DNA of 60,305 bases from Pseudomonas sp. ACM7 (lineage in GTDB: Bacteria > Pseudomonadota > Gammaproteobacteria > Pseudomonadales > Pseudomonadaceae): positions 3,841,030-3,901,334 of the forward strand of contig NZ_CP024866.1 in NCBI RefSeq assembly GCF_004136015.1. Reading direction: 5' to 3'. Both the position numbers and the translations under genes were made by a program. The notes beneath the pieces were generated by a model, which had not been told where the DNA came from, searched no databases, and saw nothing but the letters and a program-made list of their open reading frames with translations. Numbering within the stretch: the first letter of the stretch is position 1; every line of letters starts with the position of its first letter. Positions 25,999 to 34,676 of this stretch are shown here, in pieces.

Positions 25999-27945
25999 TC
26001 AGGTTCTGACGTTATAGTGCGGATAGTCGCTCATGGAAAAACCGCCATGGAAGGCTGCGCCGGTTTTGTTGCAGATATGAATGACCGCATCGACGGCGCC
26101 CCGAAAGCACGGCTCGGTCCAGCCAGCATCGACTGAAAACGACTCCCCGGAAAAATACAGACCTGAAACATGCGCGAAGTCCCGGTTGTACTTCATCAGG
26201 CTGACGGCGTCGTAGTAGGTGCCGGGTCGGTATAACTTTGCACAACCCAGCGCATTTTTATCGGTGATCCAGCGTTGGACCACGGCTTGATCCAGGGCAA
26301 TGTAGGGAGTGATTTTCTCCTGGATATTGGCGGCGTTCATGAGGATCCGGTCCAGCTCTTTGGCGCACTTGTTCACCAGTTCCTTGTCGGTGAATGAGGC
26401 GAGTTTGGTAGCGTCGTCCTCCCATGTGTAACTTAAAAGGATGCAGTCATAACTGTAGCTATCGTTGTAGCGGTAGGTGTAGACGTCGTGGATAAAACTG
26501 TCAGTGACGATGGCTTGCGGGATTTTTCTGTTTTTCGAAAGGAAGGATTTTTTTAACGGTGCGAAGACTTTGCAACTGGTTTCCCAGTGCGCGGTTTTAT
26601 AGGCATTGATCGTCTCGAACGGCAGCATCTGTGGCGTGAAGTTTTCAAGCTTGATGCGAGTTTCGATCAGCCAGGAGGGAAGGGTCATGATGACCGAATC
26701 AAAGTCATCGTAGTGCTCCTGGATTTGCTCGGGTTGACTATGTTTCGAGTTGTAGTAGACGCGTGTTTTCTGGTTCGTCAGTTTTTTAAGTTTTGTAACG
26801 GATGAGTCCATGAGCAAACCGTTGTTTCTTTCCTGGCAGTGTTCGTAGAAGGACTTTCCGGTTTCGTCGGTTTTCATGAACAGCAGGCATTCGTCCAACG
26901 CTGCAAGACCGATGTAGCGGGGCCTGTCGAAACTCAGCCCCGTCGAGTCAAAAACGGCTTCGCTGTGCAGGCAGGGTGAATCCAGCGGATCGCCAATTGA
27001 GTCGACCCGACCATGGATCAATTGCAGTTGGCTGCTGAATCCAAAAATGGCAGTGCGCAGAGGATAAAGGGAGCAGACATCGTAAAAGGCTCCCCAACTA
27101 CCGTCGCCGATGCCAATGGCATAGAAGATCGCGGACTCCTGCGCGGACATTCCCATTCCGCCAAAGTCCCCCGGTGAGCGTTCATCCCAAGCTTGCAGGG
27201 CGGGCATGCTGACCAGATCGCGAAACGAAACGCTCTCGTATTTTTCGACGATAGCAGCCCACATGGCTTCCCATGCCTGACTGGCGTAAACCTCTGCGAC
27301 GTGCCGGGTCATGCGATCGGCAAAGGCCTTCCACTTTGCATAAACCTTTTGCAGTTCTTCACCGGGAGGTGGTGTCTGGCCATCTTCATTTTTCCAGATC
27401 AGCATCTGCGGAGTCGGTCCGCCGCCCATGCTGCCCTCTCGCAGATAGATACCGGTCGAAGTGACCCACTGGCTTCCGGGATTGGCAAAATCTGAAAACG
27501 CCAGGTCGAATGCCTTGGCGTAGTAAGCCATCAGCGACCGGCCCTCTGTCGGTGACTCGTCCGCCCGGTTGAAGAAGGGCATGCGCATGGCCCCCATTTC
27601 AAACGGTGTATGACTCATCGCCGAGTTCGGGCTTCCAGGGACGGTCAGGTGTCTGCCGCCTATGCGTCTGGATTGTTCTATGAGGGTGATATGGGTGAAC
27701 CCGCAACGATAAAGCTCTCTGGCGGCCGTCAGTCCGGTGACGCCGGCGCCAATAATGCAAATTTTATGTTGTGGGTCAGTTGCCTTGGCGATGCCGTTTT
27801 CCTGTTCAACCAATGCGCGATAGTCGAAGCACAAATCTGGCGGGTTGGGGAAACGGGCCTTCCACTTGTTTTCCGCCGAGCGTTTTGGGCGAGCGGCATC
27901 CTTCGTGGCATAGGAGGGGTAGTTGTAGCTTGATCCGATAGTCAC
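25999..27945 (-). CDS. FAD-dependent amine oxidase, amino-acid 2-monooxygenase-like
   Basis: Flavoenzyme of 648 aa. The dinucleotide-binding loop 'IIGAGVTGLTAAREL' (glycines 66, 68, 71) lies after about 60 extra N-terminal residues. The next family block 'FEMGAMRMPFF' has Arg121 where amino-acid oxidases and tryptophan/lysine/phenylalanine 2-monooxygenases bind the substrate carboxylate. The C-terminal FAD block is 'YFSGESFSVDAGWTEPCFRG', with the aromatic cage tryptophan. Such enzymes oxidatively decarboxylate an amino acid to an amide, or simply deaminate it. The start is GTG at 27945, about eight bases after AGGGAAG. Codon use is visibly more AT-rich than in flanking core genes. The substrate is unknown. 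Confidence 0.85.
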   Translation of the reverse strand: MTIGSSYNYPSYATKDAARPKRSAENKWKARFPNPPDLCFDYRALVEQENGIAKATDPQHKICIIGAGVTGLTAARELYRCGFTHITLIEQSRRIGGRHLTVPGSPNSAMSHTPFEMGAMRMPFFNRADESPTEGRSLMAYYAKAFDLAFSDFANPGSQWVTSTGIYLREGSMGGGPTPQMLIWKNEDGQTPPPGEELQKVYAKWKAFADRMTRHVAEVYASQAWEAMWAAIVEKYESVSFRDLVSMPALQAWDERSPGDFGGMGMSAQESAIFYAIGIGDGSWGAFYDVCSLYPLRTAIFGFSSQLQLIHGRVDSIGDPLDSPCLHSEAVFDSTGLSFDRPRYIGLAALDECLLFMKTDETGKSFYEHCQERNNGLLMDSSVTKLKKLTNQKTRVYYNSKHSQPEQIQEHYDDFDSVIMTLPSWLIETRIKLENFTPQMLPFETINAYKTAHWETSCKVFAPLKKSFLSKNRKIPQAIVTDSFIHDVYTYRYNDSYSYDCILLSYTWEDDATKLASFTDKELVNKCAKELDRILMNAANIQEKITPYIALDQAVVQRWITDKNALGCAKLYRPGTYYDAVSLMKYNRDFAHVSGLYFSGESFSVDAGWTEPCFRGAVDAVIHICNKTGAAFHGGFSMSDYPHYNVRT

Positions 27946-28100
27946 TGTTGATCTTCCCTGATGGTGTTTTCAGGGACGATGTTGAGGTTCTGAACGCGCA
28001 GCGTATAGGAGACAAGTAAGGCTCGCAGATACTCTTTATTCGTTTTTTAGCGTGGGAAAAGACCAGCAGGGCTCCGGCTAAGGATCCCTGCGGTATTGGG

Positions 28101-29096
28101 CTACGCCGCCTGCTGGAACTGCTGCCGATACTGGTTCGGCGACAATTCCGTGTGCTGGCGAAACAACCGCGCGAAGAAGCTCGCATCGTCGTAACCGACT
28201 TCATAGCTGATGGTCTTGATGCTCTTGCGGCTGCCGGACAGCAAGCCTTTGGCCGTCTCGATACGCAGTCGTTGCAGGTAATGCAGCGGCTTGTCGCCGG
28301 TGGCGGTCTGGAAGCGCCGCATGAAATTGCGGATGCTCATGCCGTGTTCGCGAGCCACGTCTTCGAAGCGGAATTTGTCGGCAAAGTGTTCTTCGAGCCA
28401 GTGCTGGATCTGCAGGATGATCACATCCTGGTGCAGCTTCTGACCGCCGAAACCGATTCGTCCTGGCGAGTAGCTGCGCTGCACTTCATAAAGAATGTCC
28501 CGCGCCACGGCCTGGGACACGTTGGCGCCGCAGAAGCGTTCGATCAGGTAAATGTAAAGGTCGCAGGCCGAGGTGGTTCCGCCAGCACAGTACAGGTTGT
28601 CGGCATCGGTCAGGTGCTTGTCCTGATTGAGCTGAACCCGTGGGAAGCGTTCGGCAAACGCATTGAAGAAACGCCAGTAAGTGGTCGCTTCCTTGCCGTC
28701 GAGCAGCCCGGCCTCGGCCAGCCAGAACACCCCGGTGGCTTCGCCGCAGAGTACTGCGCCGCGAGCATGTTGCTGGCGCAGCCAGGGCAGGACCTGTGGA
28801 TAACGTTGGCAGAGGGTGTCGAAATCGTCCCAGAACGCTGGAAGGACAATGATGTCGGCGTTTTCCAGGCCGCCGTCCACCGGCATGATTACATCGCTGA
28901 AGCTGTTTACCGGTTTGCCGTCGGGGCTGACCAGGCGGGTTTCGAACGCCGGAGTCAGGCCTTGGCCCAGTTGTTTGCCGTAACGCAGGCTGGCCAGGTG
29001 GAAGAAATCCTTGGCTTGCATGAGGGTGGAAGCGAAAACCCGGTCGATAGCCAGGATGCTGACGCGCCGCAAGGGCGTGGAGACTTGGTTAGACAT
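28101..29096 (-). CDS. GlxA-type AraC-family transcriptional regulator
   Basis: Regulator of 331 aa with an N-terminal DJ-1/PfpI (class I glutamine amidotransferase-like) sensor domain, residues about 10-200, and a C-terminal AraC double HTH. The HTH runs from 'FRFEDVAREHGMSIRNFMRR' to 'ISYEVGYDDASFFARLFRQH'. In the sensor the nucleophile region reads 'GAVLCGEATGVFWLAEAGLL', so a cysteine is present. In Pseudomonas such proteins commonly control catabolism of amino acids or quaternary amines. It lies 155 bp upstream of the flavoenzyme on the same strand and most likely controls that cluster. Confidence 0.9.
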   Translation of the reverse strand: MSNQVSTPLRRVSILAIDRVFASTLMQAKDFFHLASLRYGKQLGQGLTPAFETRLVSPDGKPVNSFSDVIMPVDGGLENADIIVLPAFWDDFDTLCQRYPQVLPWLRQQHARGAVLCGEATGVFWLAEAGLLDGKEATTYWRFFNAFAERFPRVQLNQDKHLTDADNLYCAGGTTSACDLYIYLIERFCGANVSQAVARDILYEVQRSYSPGRIGFGGQKLHQDVIILQIQHWLEEHFADKFRFEDVAREHGMSIRNFMRRFQTATGDKPLHYLQRLRIETAKGLLSGSRKSIKTISYEVGYDDASFFARLFRQHTELSPNQYRQQFQQAA

Positions 29097-29241
29097 AATT
29101 CAACTTTATTCTTATAGGGGAAAGTGGTCACCAGACGGCTGGATCGTCTTATTTTTTGTCGGATGTGTCCAGTGTCCTGTATCGGATGCGAGGCATAGTC
29201 TCTGAAGGTCAATTCCGGCTAACAATAACGACAGGTGCCGC

Positions 29242-30378
29242 ATGATCCCCAGAACCTTGTTCAGCTCCGAGCACGAACTTTTTCGCGACAGCGTGCGAAC
29301 GTTCCTCGAAAAAGAGGCCGTGCCGTTCCATGGGCAATGGGAAAAACAAGGCTATATCGACCGCAAACTCTGGAACAAGGCAGGGGAGGCGGGGATGCTG
29401 TGTTCGCATCTGCCGGAAGAGTACGGCGGCCTGGGGGCGGACTTTCTCTACAGCGCGGTGGTGATCGAAGAGATCGGTCGTCTCGGCCTGACCGGTATCG
29501 GTTTTTCCCTGCATTCGGACATCGTCGCGCCTTACATCCTTCATTACGGCAGTGAAGCGCTGAAACACAAATACCTGCCGAAACTGGTGTCTGGCGAGAT
29601 GGTCACGGCGATTGCCATGACCGAGCCGGGTGCCGGTTCCGACCTGCAAGGGGTGAAAACCACCGCGGTGCTCGATGGCGACGAGTATGTGATCAACGGT
29701 TCGAAGACGTTCATCACCAACGGCTTTCTCGCTGACCTGGTGATTGTCGTGGCCAAGACCGATCCGAAGGCTGGCGCGAAAGGCACCAGCCTGTTTCTGG
29801 TGGAAGCCAACACCCCAGGCTTCGCCAAGGGCAAGCGTCTGGAAAAAGTCGGCATGAAGGCTCAGGACACCTCGGAATTGTTCTTCCAGGACGTGCGAGT
29901 GCCAAAAGAAAACCTGCTGGGGCAAGCGGGGATGGGCTTCGCGTACCTGATGCAGGAATTGCCGCAGGAGCGTCTTACCGTTGCCATCGGCGGGCTTGCT
30001 TCGGCTGAAGCTGCGTTGCAATGGACGCTGGATTACACCCGCGAGCGCAAGGCATTCGGCAAGGCGATCGCCGACTTCCAGAACACCCGCTTCAAACTGG
30101 CGGAGATGGCGACCGAGATTCAGATCGGTCGAGTCTTCGTCGATCGCTGTCTGGAACTGCACCTGCAAGGCAAACTCGACGTGCCGACCGCGGCGATGGC
30201 CAAGTACTGGGGCACTGACTTGCAATGCAAGGTGCTCGACGAGTGCGTGCAGTTGCATGGCGGTTACGGTTTCATGTGGGAATACCCGATCGCCCGGGCG
30301 TGGGCGGATGCGCGGGTGCAGCGGATTTATGCGGGGACCAATGAAATCATGAAGGAGATTATTGCGCGGTCGCTTTGA
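29242..30378 (+). CDS. Acyl-CoA dehydrogenase (long-chain/branched-chain type)
   Basis: FAD enzyme that makes the alpha-beta double bond of an acyl-CoA, 378 aa, passing electrons to ETF. FAD/substrate motifs are 'AIAMTEPGAGSDLQGVKTTA' and 'KTFITNGFLADLVIVVAK', plus the C-terminal 'GGYGFMWEYPIARAWADARV'. The residue before 'GTNEI' is alanine, not glutamate as in medium-chain enzymes. A glutamate in 'ELPQERLTVAIGG' is placed as in isovaleryl- and long-chain dehydrogenases, so that is the probable base. It is transcribed alone and divergently from the GlxA regulator. Confidence 0.9.
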   Translation: MIPRTLFSSEHELFRDSVRTFLEKEAVPFHGQWEKQGYIDRKLWNKAGEAGMLCSHLPEEYGGLGADFLYSAVVIEEIGRLGLTGIGFSLHSDIVAPYILHYGSEALKHKYLPKLVSGEMVTAIAMTEPGAGSDLQGVKTTAVLDGDEYVINGSKTFITNGFLADLVIVVAKTDPKAGAKGTSLFLVEANTPGFAKGKRLEKVGMKAQDTSELFFQDVRVPKENLLGQAGMGFAYLMQELPQERLTVAIGGLASAEAALQWTLDYTRERKAFGKAIADFQNTRFKLAEMATEIQIGRVFVDRCLELHLQGKLDVPTAAMAKYWGTDLQCKVLDECVQLHGGYGFMWEYPIARAWADARVQRIYAGTNEIMKEIIARSL

Positions 30379-30400
30379 CCTTGCGGTGACTGTTAGGCCG

Positions 30401-30468
30401 CCATCGCAAGCAAGCTCGCTCCCACAGGTATTGCGCAAAACCTGTGGGAGCGAGCTTGCTCGCGATGG
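30401..30468. repeat. REP inverted pair (REPIN)
   Basis: 29-nt arms (30401-30429 and 30440-30468) of the GTGGGAGCGAGCTTGCTCGC type with one mismatch and a 10-nt loop. It lies between the convergent acyl-CoA dehydrogenase and tas stops, where it may also act as a transcript end. Confidence 0.9.
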
Positions 30469-30482
30469 GGTCTATGAATCAA

Positions 30483-31523
30483 TCAAGGTGCCGGGTTCGG
30501 GTGATCCTTGTGAATCGCCTCGATCCCCTCCAGTACTTCATCCGACAGTTTCAGCTCGAAGCTCGCTAAATTGCTTTCAAGCTGCTCCATCGTCGTTGCG
30601 CCAATGATGTTGCTGGTCACAAATGGCTGCTGAGTGACAAACGCCAACGCCATTTGCGCCGGGTCCAGGCCGTGTTCACGCGCCAGTGCCACATAACGAC
30701 TGCACGCAGCTTCCGACTGCGGGTTGAAATAGCGGCTGAAGCGGCTGTAGAGGCTCAGGCGGCCTTTAGGCGGACGCGCGCCACCTTCGTACTTGCCTGA
30801 CAGGAAACCGAACGCCAGCGGCGAATAGGCGAGCAGGCCGCACTGTTCGCGGATGGCGATTTCCGCCAGACCGACTTCGAAGCTGCGGTTGAGCAGGTTG
30901 TACGGATTCTGGATCGACACCGCGCGTGGCCAGCCACGGGCTTCGGCCAGGGCGAGGAAGCGCATGGTACCCCATGGCGTTTCATTGGACAGGCCGATGT
31001 GGCGGATCTTGCCGGCCTTGACCTGTTCGTCCAGCGCTTCGAGGGTGTCCTCCAGCGGCGTGAGGTTGGCTTCGATTTGGTGTTTGTAGCCGAGCTGACC
31101 GAAGAAATTGGTGCTGCGCTCCGGCCAATGCAGCTGGTAGAGGTCGATGTAGTCGGTCTGCAAGCGCTTGAGGCTGGCGTCCACGGCTTCGGTGATGTGC
31201 TGGCGGTTGTGCCGCAGGTTTTTGTCGCGGATGTAGTCGATGGTGTTGCCGGGGCCGGCGATCTTGCTGGCCAGGATCCAGTCGGCGCGATCACCGCGGC
31301 TTTTGAAGTAATTGCCGATGTAGCGCTCGGTGGTGGCGTAGGTTTCGGCTTTTGGCGGCACCGGGTACATCTCGGCGGTATCGATGAAATTGATCCCGGC
31401 GCTTTTGGCCCGTTCAATCTGGGCGAAGGCTTCAGCCTCGCTGTTTTGCTCGCCCCAGGTCATGGTTCCGAGGCAGATGGCGCTCACGTTCAGATTGGTT
31501 CGGCCTAGCTGGCGATAGTCCAT
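30483..31523 (-). CDS. tas: NADP(H)-dependent aldo-keto reductase Tas
   Basis: Aldo-keto reductase, 346 aa, exactly the length of E. coli Tas. The start at 31523 (MDYRQLGRTNLNVSAICLG) follows AAGGAG by six bases. Catalytic residues are in 'FIDTAEMYPVPP' (Asp, Tyr), 'ILASKIAGP' (Lys) and 'LYQLHWPERSTNFFG' (His). NADPH-binding segments near the C-terminus are 'LLAYSPLAFGFLSGKYEGGA' and 'NIIGATTMEQLESNL'. Physiological substrate unknown. Confidence 0.92.
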   Translation of the reverse strand: MDYRQLGRTNLNVSAICLGTMTWGEQNSEAEAFAQIERAKSAGINFIDTAEMYPVPPKAETYATTERYIGNYFKSRGDRADWILASKIAGPGNTIDYIRDKNLRHNRQHITEAVDASLKRLQTDYIDLYQLHWPERSTNFFGQLGYKHQIEANLTPLEDTLEALDEQVKAGKIRHIGLSNETPWGTMRFLALAEARGWPRAVSIQNPYNLLNRSFEVGLAEIAIREQCGLLAYSPLAFGFLSGKYEGGARPPKGRLSLYSRFSRYFNPQSEAACSRYVALAREHGLDPAQMALAFVTQQPFVTSNIIGATTMEQLESNLASFELKLSDEVLEGIEAIHKDHPNPAP

Positions 31524-31693
31524 CGGGTGCTCCTTGGGCAAAACAATCATAAAAGCAGGTTGAATTATTTTTCGCAATCTGCATAATTGCGCACCTCTTT
31601 CTGCAGTGGAAGTGATGCGCCGCCGCCGAAGAATCTTGCCGTTGAACGGACGCGCCGACCCGAGCCCCCGAAAGCGTCTGTATCCGGCTGCCT

Positions 31694-31720
31694 TTGACTT
31701 GTCAAAGTACGCACTATTCA
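31694..31720 (+). promoter_or_regulatory. Candidate rplM promoter
   Basis: TTGACT at 31694-31699 and TATTCA at 31715-31720 with a short 15-bp spacer, about 50 bp before the rplM start. The -35 is strong, but the spacer is not ideal. Confidence 0.35.
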
Positions 31721-31768
31721 GTAAGATCCGCCGTCTAATTTACAGGGCGGCCCCTGAGGCTATAAAGA

Positions 31769-32197
31769 ATGAAAACTTTTACTGCTAAACCGGAAACAGT
31801 ACAGCGCGACTGGTTTGTCGTCGACGCTGCAGGTCAGACCCTGGGTCGTCTGGCCACCGAAATCGCGAGCCGTCTGCGTGGCAAGCATAAAGCTGAGTAC
31901 ACTCCTCACGTTGACACCGGCGATTACATCGTCGTTATCAATGCCGAGCAGATTCGTGTAACCGGTGCTAAAACCACCGACAAAATCTACTACTCCCACT
32001 CCGGTTTCCCGGGCGGCATCAAGTCGATCAACTTCGAAAAGCTGATCGCTAAAGCCCCTGAGCGCGTGATCGAGACCGCGGTCAAAGGCATGCTGCCTAA
32101 GAACCCGCTGGGTCGCGACATGTATCGTAAGCTGAAAGTCTATGCGGGCGCTGTACACCCTCATACTGCTCAGCAGCCCCAAGAACTGAAGTTTTAA
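31769..32197 (+). CDS. rplM: 50S ribosomal protein L13
   Basis: Large-subunit ribosomal protein, 142 aa, the standard length. Diagnostic stretches are '[20 protein letters not shown]', '[20 protein letters not shown]', '[13 protein letters not shown]' and '[19 protein letters not shown]'. First gene of the rplM-rpsI pair, with 14 bp between them. Codon use is strongly biased, as expected for a highly expressed gene. Confidence 0.98.
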   Translation: MKTFTAKPETVQRDWFVVDAAGQTLGRLATEIASRLRGKHKAEYTPHVDTGDYIVVINAEQIRVTGAKTTDKIYYSHSGFPGGIKSINFEKLIAKAPERVIETAVKGMLPKNPLGRDMYRKLKVYAGAVHPHTAQQPQELKF

Positions 32198-32211
32198 CGG
32201 AATAGTTCATT

Positions 32212-32604
32212 ATGTCGGCGACTCAAAATTACGGCACTGGCCGTCGCAAGACCGCAACCGCACGCGTTTTCCTGCGTCCGGGTACTGGTAACATCTCCAT
32301 CAACAACCGCACCCTGGAAAATTTCTTCGGCCGCGAAACTGCCCGCATGGTAGTTCGTCAGCCGCTGGAACTGACTGAGACTGTCGAGAAATTCGACATC
32401 TACGTCACCGTGATCGGTGGTGGTGTAAGTGGTCAAGCTGGCGCAATCCGCCACGGTATCACTCGCGCACTGATGCAGTACGACGAAACCCTGCGTGGCG
32501 CTCTGCGCAAAGCTGGCTTCGTTACTCGCGATGCACGTGAAGTTGAACGTAAGAAAGTTGGTCTGCGTAAAGCGCGTAAGCGTCCGCAGTACTCGAAGCG
32601 TTAA
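32212..32604 (+). CDS. rpsI: 30S ribosomal protein S9
   Basis: Small-subunit ribosomal protein, 130 aa. Typical '[18 protein letters not shown]' at the N-terminus and the C-terminal tail '[11 protein letters not shown]', whose terminal Lys-Arg reaches the P-site tRNA anticodon loop in ribosome structures. It is followed by a strong terminator, so rplM-rpsI is one unit. Confidence 0.98.
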   Translation: MSATQNYGTGRRKTATARVFLRPGTGNISINNRTLENFFGRETARMVVRQPLELTETVEKFDIYVTVIGGGVSGQAGAIRHGITRALMQYDETLRGALRKAGFVTRDAREVERKKVGLRKARKRPQYSKR

Positions 32605-32625
32605 TTCGCTTTTACGTTCAAAAAG

Positions 32626-32662
32626 AACGCCCAGTTTCCTCGCGAAGCTGGGCGTTTTTTTA
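32626..32662 (+). terminator. Rho-independent terminator after rpsI
   Basis: Stem AACGCCCAG/CTGGGCGTT with a 13-nt loop, followed by seven T residues. Confidence 0.9.
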
Positions 32663-32698
32663 TGGGCGCGATTTATCAAAGAATTGCTCTGTGACAAC

Positions 32699-32725
32699 TT
32701 GCCACAGCCGTAGAAGCCCTATACT
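32699..32725 (+). promoter_or_regulatory. Candidate petABC promoter
   Basis: TATACT at 32720-32725 is a good -10; TTGCCA at 32699-32704 is the nearest -35 but only 15 bp away. The start would lie about 140 bp before petA, leaving a leader in which GCCCC and GGGGC (32744-32776) can pair ahead of TTTT. Confidence 0.3.
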
Positions 32726-32871
32726 GCAAGGCTTGGCAGTGGAGCCCCTCGGTAATTACCTTGTCAGAATTGGGGCTTTTCATTACCATTCGGCAAAATT
32801 TTTATAAGTTCAGATTTTTACTTAGTAGACGCCTGATTTAACAGGCCACAAAGCTGATGGGAGAGGACTGA

Positions 32872-33465
32872 ATGAGCAATGACGGCGTGAATGCAGGCCG
32901 GCGTCGCTTCTTGGTAGCAGCCACATCCGTGGTGGGTGCTGCAGGAGCGGTGGGGGCTGCGGTCCCGTTCGTGGGGTCATGGTTTCCCAGTGCCAAGGCG
33001 AAAGCTGCAGGTGCACCGGTGAAGGTGAATGTCAGCAAAATCGAGCCAGGCCAGCAGATGATTGCTGAGTGGCGCGGTCAGCCGGTGTTCATTGTCCGCC
33101 GAACCGCGGAAATCCTGGGGAATCTGAAAAAGATCGAGGGCCAGCTGTCTGACCCGACCTCCAAGAACTCGACACAACCGACCTACGTCGATCCAGAAAC
33201 GCGTTCGATCAAGCCAGAGGTTCTGCTGCTGATCGGTATCTGCACACACCTGGGTTGCTCGCCGACCTTCCGTCCAGAAGTGGCACCTGCGGATCTGGGC
33301 AAGGACTGGGTAGGTGGTTATTTCTGCCCTTGCCACGGCTCCCACTACGATCTGGCTGGCCGCGTCTACAAGTCGCAACCTGCGCCTTTGAACCTGCCAG
33401 TTCCCCCGCATTCCTATGAAACCGATGACGTCATTGTCATTGGCGTCGATACGGAGAAAGCGTGA
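32872..33465 (+). CDS. petA: Cytochrome bc1 complex Rieske iron-sulfur subunit
   Basis: Carries electrons from ubiquinol to cytochrome c1 in complex III, 197 aa. The N-terminus has a twin-arginine-like 'GRRRFLVAATS' followed by the anchoring helix, usual for Rieske proteins. The 2Fe-2S cluster motifs are 'CTHLGC' (124-129) and 'CPCHGS' (152-157). Start at 32872 after GGGAGAGGACTGA. Its stop overlaps the petB start by one base (TGATG). Confidence 0.97.
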   Translation: MSNDGVNAGRRRFLVAATSVVGAAGAVGAAVPFVGSWFPSAKAKAAGAPVKVNVSKIEPGQQMIAEWRGQPVFIVRRTAEILGNLKKIEGQLSDPTSKNSTQPTYVDPETRSIKPEVLLLIGICTHLGCSPTFRPEVAPADLGKDWVGGYFCPCHGSHYDLAGRVYKSQPAPLNLPVPPHSYETDDVIVIGVDTEKA

Positions 33466-34676
33466 TGAGCAAGTTCATGGATTGGGTTGATGCGCGCTTT
33501 CCCGCGACCAAAATGTGGGAAGACCATCTCAGCAAGTACTACGCCCCGAAGAACTTCAACTTCTTCTATTTCTTTGGCTCCCTCGCACTGCTCGTTCTGG
33601 TCAACCAGATCGTTACCGGTGTCTGGCTGACCATGAGCTACACCCCGTCGGCGGAAGAGGCGTTTGCTTCCGTCGAATACATTATGCGCGACGTCGAGTA
33701 CGGCTCGATCCTGCGTCTGCTGCACTCCACCGGCGCCTCGGCGTTCTTCATCGTGGTCTATCTGCACATGTTCCGTGGCTTGCTCTACGGTTCGTACCAG
33801 AAGCCGCGTGAGCTGGTGTGGGTCTTCGGCATGCTGATCTATCTGGCGCTGATGGCTGAAGCCTTCATGGGTTACCTGCTGCCGTGGGGCCAGATGTCCT
33901 ACTGGGGGGCTCAGGTGATCATCTCGCTGTTCGGTGCGATCCCGGTCATCGGCAACGATCTGACTCAGTGGATCCGTGGTGACTACCTGATTTCCGGTAT
34001 CACCCTGAACCGCTTCTTCGCCCTGCACGTTGTTGCGTTGCCGATCGTGATCCTCGGTCTGGTGGTGCTGCACGTTCTGGCGCTGCACGAAGTCGGTTCG
34101 AACAACCCGGACGGCGTGGACATCAAGAAATTCAAAGACGAAAACGGTGTACCGCTGGACGGCATTGCCTTCCACCCGTACTACACCGTGAAAGATATCG
34201 TCGGCGTGGTGGTGTTCCTGTTCATCTTCTGCTCGATCGTGTTCTTCTTCCCGGAAATGGGCGGCTACTTCCTCGAGAAGCCGAACTTTGAAGTGGCGAA
34301 CGCCTTCAAGACGCCAGAGCACATCGCTCCGGTCTGGTACTTCACGCCGTTCTACGCGATTCTGCGGGCGATTCCGGACAAGCTCCTGGGCGTTATCGCC
34401 ATGGGCGCGGCCATTGCTGTGCTGTTCGTCCTGCCATGGCTCGATCGTAGCCCGGTCAAGTCGATGCGCTACAAAGGCTGGCTGAGCAAGATCTGGCTCT
34501 GGGTGTTCTGCATCTCGTTCGTGATCCTGGGCGTGCTGGGCGTACTGGCCCCAACCCCTGAGCGGACGTTGCTGTCGCAGGTATGTACCTTCCTGTACTT
34601 CGCCTACTTCATTCTGATGCCGTTCTACACCAGGCTCGAGAAGACCAAACCGGTTCCGGAAAGGGTGACTGGCTGA
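33465..34676 (+). CDS. petB: Cytochrome b of the bc1 complex
   Basis: Eight-helix membrane subunit holding hemes bL and bH and both quinone sites, 403 aa. Heme ligands by position are His87 and His101 in helix B ('LLHSTGASAFFIVVYLHMF') and His188 and His203 in helix D ('LHVVALPIVILGLVVLH'). The Qo-site motif normally PEWY is 'PVWYFTP' region-shifted here: 'APVWYFTPFYAILRAIP'. The ATG at 33465 overlaps the petA stop; a GTG at 33462 is possible but less likely. Overlaps petC by one base. Confidence 0.96.
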   Translation: MSKFMDWVDARFPATKMWEDHLSKYYAPKNFNFFYFFGSLALLVLVNQIVTGVWLTMSYTPSAEEAFASVEYIMRDVEYGSILRLLHSTGASAFFIVVYLHMFRGLLYGSYQKPRELVWVFGMLIYLALMAEAFMGYLLPWGQMSYWGAQVIISLFGAIPVIGNDLTQWIRGDYLISGITLNRFFALHVVALPIVILGLVVLHVLALHEVGSNNPDGVDIKKFKDENGVPLDGIAFHPYYTVKDIVGVVVFLFIFCSIVFFFPEMGGYFLEKPNFEVANAFKTPEHIAPVWYFTPFYAILRAIPDKLLGVIAMGAAIAVLFVLPWLDRSPVKSMRYKGWLSKIWLWVFCISFVILGVLGVLAPTPERTLLSQVCTFLYFAYFILMPFYTRLEKTKPVPERVTG

